DNA of 64,000 nt from Sclerodactyla briareus (lineage: Eukaryota > Echinodermata > Holothuroidea > Dendrochirotida > Sclerodactylidae). Within the stretch, counting starts at the first letter, position 1. Each line of letters begins with the position of its first letter. Position numbers and translations under genes: made by a program. Where the stretch lies: positions 1-64,000 of the forward strand of contig JAODTK010000145.1 of assembly GCA_026419785.1 (NCBI GenBank). Reading direction: 5' to 3'. Positions 57,498 to 64,000 of the stretch are shown here, in pieces. Under the pieces are notes generated by a model, which was given only the letters and a program-made list of their open reading frames with translations, searched no databases and was not told where the DNA came from.

Positions 57498-60400
57498 AGT
57501 GGCGTCGGCGGAGGGTTTCTGAATTGGGGGGGCCCACTGATTTTGTTTGGGGGGCACACCATATTGGGTCACCATCAAGCGGCGGCCGCCATGGGTCGGC
57601 GAGAAGCGTACAAGAAATTTTGGATTCAGGAAACCCCCCAGATGGCCGAGAACGCCACAAGTTAGTGTTTATGCAGGTTCACAGAGGCCTAAATCACAAA
57701 ATTGGTGACAAAGCTTTGTAGTATTTATGAAAAAAATGGAAAAAAGGTTTAGCCATTGGCGACAGATCTGCTAGACATGCGTTTTGGTCGCTTGTCCATT
57801 CCCCAGAGCGCCTCGCAGGTCTCAAGTGCTTCAAGAAATGAACGATAGGTTGTTAAGGAGGAGGGTTCTCAAAAAATACATATACACAGCAAATTAAGAG
57901 TCATTAATAAAAGGATGGCCATGATAATGTCTTATGGGTTAATGAATTCCAACATCACCTATTATCATCCATCGCAAAACTGCTATGTCACTTGCTGTTG
58001 GATTGCAGATGTGTTACTGGCGCCTCTGCAATCCGCACCCATTTTGTGCATTAACGAGAAGGAACATTCATTCATCTCTACTAGACTATTATAAAATGCA
58101 CCAGTCAAGACCTCATGGTCTATGACGAGGACATATTGAAATGCCTTGCCAATATAACAGAAAACATCATAGAATGTGAGATATGATAAATGAAAGAAAA
58201 GAATGAAAGCTAGCACATATTCTTTATCTATTTATTTTTGAAATAATATTTAATATTCAAGGGATGCTCCCATAAGCATTATACCATAAGAACATGAAAA
58301 ATTAGGAGGTATGCCCTATCAACATACCATCCATTTACCCCCATCTACTCCCTACAGTCACATACCAACACATCAACAAAATAAGTTCCCAAGTTACTAA
58401 ACATGTTTCCAACGAGTTTAAATGGTCATAGATTAAAAGGAGTGGCAAGTACACCCATCAGTTTTTACAAAAATATAGTCTTGCCTTTGTTTAGTTCATA
58501 CATGAATGAGTACTGATTAATTGCCAATTCATACTTTATAGCCCAATTTAGTGGATAGTAACATAATTATCAGTTAATTAACCGCCAGCATTATAACTGG
58601 TAATTTAAGAACACGTCCTGAGTGCACAGGTACAACACAGTATATACATCTGACTTGTCCAAGGCAAACATCCACAACAATACTAACTTCTCCTAATACG
58701 ATTTCCACCGGGTTGTGATCTCCCATGGCTAGTTGACTACAACATAGATCGTACCGACAGGCGACAACCCTGTCTACCAATCCCCAGTGAAGAAACCTTA
58801 CCCTGTGCTATAAATCTTAGAACAAGAATGAATACAATAAATTAATATGGTAGAAGGTGATACAGTAATATATATATATATATATATATAAAAGAAAGAA
58901 AAATTCACAAAAGGCTACTGAATATTATGTTAGACAGGCAGTTTTTGGCAAAATCTCACAGTCCATGCATTAAGTACTAATAATGTAATAGTAATCAATG
59001 ATAGTACCTGATTATGACAAGACCTACTGTTCAGGATGAGCTGACACTGCATTGACAAAAAAAAAAGTGAGAAGCATAATGGATATTAAGTTTAATTCCA
59101 TATACAGTACGTAGGGATATGACTATGTGAAGTTGATATTGAGTATAAGGAACAAGGTGTGAGTCAAGTTGCAAGCATACAATGCACCACTGATGTATTA
59201 AGTGATTCATTACAGAACTCGCTCCTTGAAAAACCGAGGAGAGTAGAGAGTGTGACATAGCTAGTGACCCCATTAACGACAGGTTGCCACATTCTTGTGG
59301 TTTCTCCGGGATGGGAAGTATTTTAAGCAAAATGAAATGATTTAATTATTCGCGTTCTCTCATTTTAATTGTCGAATTTGGATCGCTGGCAAATAGTATA
59401 CTGAACCAAAACCAATTCAATGATCAAAAATCTGTTCAAAGGTTGAAAAGTGGATCGTTTGAAATATTGGCGTTGTCGGCCGATGCTCCGTATTCAACGT
59501 TTCCTGTGGAATTTTCTGAGAAAATATATGTATCCCATACTATGTTGCCTCCAGCATTGCATTTTTGTAAAGATTAGCATCTCACCGTCGATGTTCAAAA
59601 ATCCATTCCCAGTACAATTAAAATCACTTCAAGATCAAATACCAACTGGTCCAGGAGATGGGGGGGGATGCTCCCTGGGGAGAAGCGGCTTGATTTTCAT
59701 GGTCCGGGAACCGGCCGATCGGCCAGTACTTGTCACCGTTCAAGGGGCTGACATTCTAATGGGTGGTCCTAATGAATTTCCTGTAAATAGTGACTGAATA
59801 GGCCTCCTACTCTATAAATCTGACCATGTGGTATTGTACATTTGAACTGATCTAAATTCAATTATGAAATAAACAAATTAGGCCACCCAAAGATGGATTA
59901 AATTTAAAACAGATCAATTCTGATTCCATTGTGAGCTGCCTCACATTTTTCATTCACATCTTAGATATAGGCCAATACGGATTGGAAATTTGGATCCTGC
60001 AACATTGGTTGTCACAAATATCGTGCGCAGGACGTGACTATTTTTCAGTCCAACCCATCTAGATACTGTATCAGTGTAATTCAAGAGTCAACCAGTGCTT
60101 AGATATGGAACCTCAAAAAGTATAAAAAAATACGCGACAAGTCACAAAAGAAGCAGAGCACTCGTCTCGGACCCTGACTATATATTAATATAGAAGTCAA
60201 TGACTCAGACACGGTGTTGGTATTCCAAGTGATTGCAATATCTTTAAAGACGGCGAAGCTGTCGTAGTACTCAACACGGGTTGTGTATATTGTATATCAA
60301 CGAGAGGATTTTGCGTAGCCCGATGGTGTCCCCCCAGTTGATCCGAAACCTCGTCAGAATCAAAATTGATAAGGTCAGTTAAAATCTGGGCTGATGACTT

Positions 60401-60616
60401 GATATTCATTTTCTAATTAAAAAACAAAAATACATAGAAAAAAATTAAAAAAATTAAAAAAATTAACCAATTTTTTTATTTTTTTCCATTATAATTTTTT
60501 TCTACAAACACCAAACGCATTTGGGGGGGCTCTCGGGGCGGGGGGGGGGGGTGGGGGAGGCACAAGATTTTCGTGGGGGGGCCGTGCCCCTCAGGCCCCC
60601 CCTGGAGACGCCACTG
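57498..60616. mobile_element. Large non-autonomous hAT element, copy A' (3.1 kb)
   Basis: Left end AGTGGCGTCGGCGGAGGG (first C lost), right end CCCCTGGAGACGCCACTG. Flanks TTCCAAAA and TTCAAAAT give an 8-bp duplication with one indel. It matches the outer parts of copy A, 23 kb to the left, in the same orientation. It lacks A's 2.35-kb middle and carries about 560 bp (59208-59768) that A lacks. No transposase is recognised. Confidence 0.85.
59208..59768. other. 560-bp segment present only in hAT copy A'
   Basis: In copy A, AAGTGAATT is joined directly to GGTCCTTATGAATTTTCC. Here the two halves are separated by 560 bp with no terminal inverted repeats. A plus-strand frame of 115 codons (59450-59797) crosses its right edge. 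On the minus strand 59746-59714 reads PLNGDKYWPIG, akin to 18434-18466. It may be captured host sequence, or original sequence lost from A. Confidence 0.5.
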
Positions 60617-61789
60617 TTCAAAATGTGTGGTTCGAGATTCCCTTCAAAGTGAGGCCAATTTTTCATGAGTCCAGTGACACCGGGGGCTTATGCTCACATG
60701 TATATCAGAGGGCTCGTTTAGTTTATGCAGTAGTTGCCCCAACCAATAACATATAGATGTCCTGGCTGGGGCAAATCCAGGCCTTTTATGCCTGAGCAGG
60801 TACGGTTCCACGAACACAAGTTTGGGCATTGTGTGTGATCTGTGTCTGTCTGTAGGAGGGCAAACCAGTATTTCTAAGAGGTGGTGTCTGCTTCGCTCCC
60901 CAAAGATAGTACTAAGTCAGACAGGTCTCTTCCTATGGGAGTTGTCCTGATTAAAATACGCAGGAAAAGCTACACAGCGGTGGGTGTGGTGGGGGGGAGA
61001 TTGGGAGAATTTATGTGATTGAAGATGTCATTTGATGAATAACAAAGGAGTGGAGGAAACCAAGTGTGGACTGCATGAAACGAAGCATGTTGGGACGTGA
61101 TGATGCATTGCTAAGTTTTTAGAGTCTCGCAAGATCAGTCGTTCCCAGCCTTCTCCATGCCGCTTCCACTCTGCCCCCGGGCTCATAACTGGCTGTCCCT
61201 CCTACAAACTTACAAAAAATTAATGTTGTATTAAAGTGGGGGATGGAGGTGTGGGAGGGATTTGCAGAGACAAACCCAGCAGCAAGGCCACGCCACCGTG
61301 GCAATCGCTAGACTAGCAGTCGGGGGTGGGGCAGAAACAGAAACGGGAGCATAGACTGCCATGAGTGATCGCAGTAGGGTACTCAGTGGAACTTTGTGAA
61401 GTACTAGGGAGGCAGTGGTCTAAGAGGTGAGGATAATAATTGAGGGTTCCAGTGGCGTCTGGGGCGATGTAGCAGTTACCTCTCTGAAATCGTGGTGGAA
61501 TTTCCCCCCTCCGAAGGGAAAGTCTTCCCTGGTTGCTAGATTGTCTTTTTTGAAAGAGGACTGACAAGCACCCCCTCCCCTTTGACCCCTCCCCCCAGTT
61601 GTCACACTGAATCAATGATTTGAACACTTCTCGAAACATTATGCCTTCATAACGAGAAACCCTGGGCTTCCCCTGATTCAAGCAGGTGAAAAACATGTGG
61701 GCCATGTCCTCAGGAAGGCACCATGTCCTAAGAGATGACCAAACTAGATGTGTACTGTTAGGTTTAAGAGTTAACCCAATCTTGAATTC
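60617..61789. other. Unassigned; 130-codon minus frame 61313-61705
   Basis: The minus frame starts MAHMFFTCLNQGKPRVSR and contains RRGEIPPRFQRGNCYIAPDA. It lacks a clear donor, hydrophobic core or known motif. Short G runs occur near 60985. I leave it as unassigned rather than a gene. Confidence 0.3.
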
Positions 61790-61900
61790 GGTGGGTTAAA
61801 TGATAATGGTGAGGAAGCGGATTATCTCAGGTCGGTAGAGATTCAGACTTAAGATCAATAGATTGCCGAGTTTGAATCCCATTAACTTCAAATTGACCAA
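61790..61900 (+). mobile_element. tRNA-derived SINE head
   Basis: TATCTCAGGTCGGTAGAG (about 61823-61840) is a good A box, and GCCGAGTTTGAATCCC (about 61865-61880) a good B box about 30 bp later. The same GCCGAGT-GAATCCC context occurs at 5547-5561, so both may be one SINE family. No A tail is obvious. Confidence 0.6.
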
Positions 61901-64000
61901 TATATATGGAATGTTGAATTTAGGTCAAAAAGTCATCTAGGGGCTGTGAATTTAGCCATTCTGTCAACGATTGGATGGGACATTATATAAGTACACAGAT
62001 AGTGAGTGTATAAAATAAGTCGGTCAGTCAGGTACCCTGAGTCGGTCAATGTCATACATAATGCATTATAAACGCTGAGAAGTCACCTGACAGTTAGGTG
62101 ATGATTGGATGGTCGTGCCAGTATACTGATATTGACCAATGGTATATATGGGGTGTTTAGGGATTTGCGGTCAGAGGTCATCTAGGGGTCAATTTCTCCA
62201 CTTGTTAGAACAGTAAACCACCTCTATTTATACAGAAAATATTGGAGGATCGTATAGTTTATAAGTGTTTCGGTAAACCAATGGTATATACTGGGTGTTC
62301 ATGGATGTGATGTCAGATAGTTACAAAAAGTAGTTATTGAGTAAGGTAAGGCAAACTTTTGTGATGTATCAGTGTAAAAACATGTAATGATCCTTTAATC
62401 TGTGGGATGAGGCTCTTGAAATGCAGACATGCTGGAAGCAGAGAAGTGTGTTACTGGATATATTGCCCTGCTGAAGAGAACTGATAATGTAATTCTCTGG
62501 GAATGCTAACATTGTTGAGAACTGTGGCTCTTGACAGGGCAAAATGGCATTCTGAGCTGTCCAGAGGTATAGGACAGAACTGAGGGGAGAGGCTATGTGA
62601 TGGATGAAAGAGAACCATTAAACTACTTCATCTGGAGGCTGTCAAATTTCCTCTGATGTTGTTCAAGAGCAATTTACAGGTACTTATCACTACTGTTATT
62701 CCTATCTTCTGTGAGACACTCCATTTGTGGTATATCCAGGTTGCATCATTCAAAGTACAGTGGTCATGTGACAATTTTCTTGTCAGGAAAAAGGACTGAC
62801 AGTTTGCGATCACTGATTGTTTGTGTGTGTGTAGCATGGGTCGATGACTCGATCATTAGCTGGATTCTCCCAAAACCTAGAAGTGATTTTGATGCAGCTC
62901 TGGATGTGGTATCGGGGTGCTTGAACTAGTTACGATGTGAGATTTTGTTCACAAGAAGTCACTAATTCTATAGGTAATTTATTTCTTCAATGTAATTAAT
63001 TGTTTTGAGGGCTTGCAGAGATTTATGGAGAAACCTAGGAGCTATTTTTGTGGAATAGTCTGGGGAATGTGCATGCCGGTCTATTTGTATCGATCTGTTC
63101 ACAATTATTCAAATGGTAATCCTACTAAATCCTTGATGGATCATGATGGAACACATTGGTCACACTGATCACCAGTGGAGGGGATCTGGGGGTGTCACAA
63201 TGTGAGGTCGGAAGGTCATTTGAGGGACAAGTTCGCAATTATTGGGAAAATATGCAAATGCTCTTCCCATGTTGTGAAGAGGATGTATGGGGCGTCAGAA
63301 TTTAATGGGTACTGATGGTTATGGTAATACAGACGTTCAGGGAATCGGAGCAGGGTACACATGGTATAGTCAACTCTGGGTCTGAATATACACCCTGTTG
63401 TAGTCATACTTGTGGGGAACTGCTGAGACGTGACCACAGTGACTCACTTGACAATAATGCAAACTGCTTTTTTTTTTCTGTTAATCTGAAGTTTAATTTC
63501 CTGCATGTAATGAATGGAAGAGGGTGTAAAACACTAGAAGTCATGTGTACAGGACCCTTGTACAGGCAGGGCCGAGAGCAGGGACTGGTGTTTATGTTGC
63601 ATTGAAAAGTAACCCCTAAAGAATGGGTTTTGCTTGATGTTACGACATTGAATTAGTGGTTGTCAAATACAGTAGTACAGAGCTGTGGCCGATGCAAGAT
63701 ATGAAATGGTCCTACCAAGTCGACATGCAAATTGTAAAAACAAACTGAATGCTGTTCAAGGTTTCATTCTCCATTTGGGGGAAAGAACTAGATGGGGTAG
63801 AATACAATGCATTATTTTTAAACAGCTCCCTGTCCTACCCCAAAGTGTTAATAAATATCTGAAAACATTCTAACCCTATTTACATTCTTCAGAGTGTCTC
63901 TCCAACATTTCAATATTTTCGGGAACTCATGTCTTTTCATATAGCTTTTCTCTGTGAGATTGACAAAAATTAATGCCATTTGGAGGAGACAAGAAAAGCC
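61901..64000. repeat. Dispersed-repeat-rich tail; no gene recognised
   Basis: Boxes ACCAATGGTATATA-TGGGTGTT and GGTCAGAGGTCATCTAGGGG recur near 61900-61940, 62140-62190 and 62275-62320. Near 63160-63350 a GGGGGTGTCACAATG/TATGCAAATGCTCTTCCCAT unit parallels 45.03-45.20 kb. A T9 run lies near 63470. Frames of 60-96 codons have no support. Confidence 0.45.

Overview
The window reads as nuclear DNA from a marine invertebrate. There are no bacterial-style operons, Shine-Dalgarno sites or long open frames. Instead it has candidate exons bounded by AG/GT splice signals, tRNA-derived SINEs, decayed non-LTR retrotransposons, non-autonomous hAT transposons with 8-bp target duplications, and many mini- and microsatellites. 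The mix (TG-rich dispersed repeats, G/C-homopolymer hAT ends, GATATC minisatellites) suggests an echinoderm, hemichordate or cephalochordate, but that is inference and no marker gene settles it.

Layout. 1-9 kb: a ~90-bp CAT-rich minisatellite, a LINE 3' half (+), a SINE, a 110-bp tandem repeat. 8.7-15 kb: a candidate exon with a SINE just downstream, then a CR1/Jockey-like LINE reverse transcriptase (-) whose RT segment is tandemly duplicated, then TG-type and ~145-bp repeats. 15-19.7 kb: GAGTAC and AT repeats, a hairpin, a poly-C31 repeat, a hAT-like element with CAGTGTTG ends, and a candidate minus-strand first exon. 19.7-25.9 kb: two GATATC minisatellite blocks with inverted inner arms enclose about 5.3 kb of polypurine tracts and TG-type repeats; this may be one composite element. 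26-33 kb: a tRNA-Ala(CGC)-like gene with an oligo-T terminator (-), paired repeats, a LINE C-terminal fragment. 33.1 kb: a convincing SAM-domain exon (+). 34.2-39.2 kb and 57.5-60.6 kb: two copies of one large hAT family. 45.8-55.6 kb: a 4.9-kb direct tandem duplication, each copy holding the same hAT insertion with the same TSD, a LINE 3' fragment and a TG-type element. 56-64 kb: two candidate exons, a SINE and low-complexity dispersed repeats.

Duplicated copies differ mostly by one-base insertions and deletions, and likely exons carry one-base frameshifts. That is what residual long-read consensus error would look like, so broken frames should not be read automatically as pseudogenes. Host coding content is very low: perhaps four to seven exons, possibly of one or more long plus-strand genes with large repeat-filled introns. 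I found no CRISPR array, phage, operon or clearly new gene system. The most unusual items are the inverted GATATC-block structure, the large hAT family with its internal 560-bp presence/absence segment, and a short protein-like motif shared between that segment and a locus 41 kb away.
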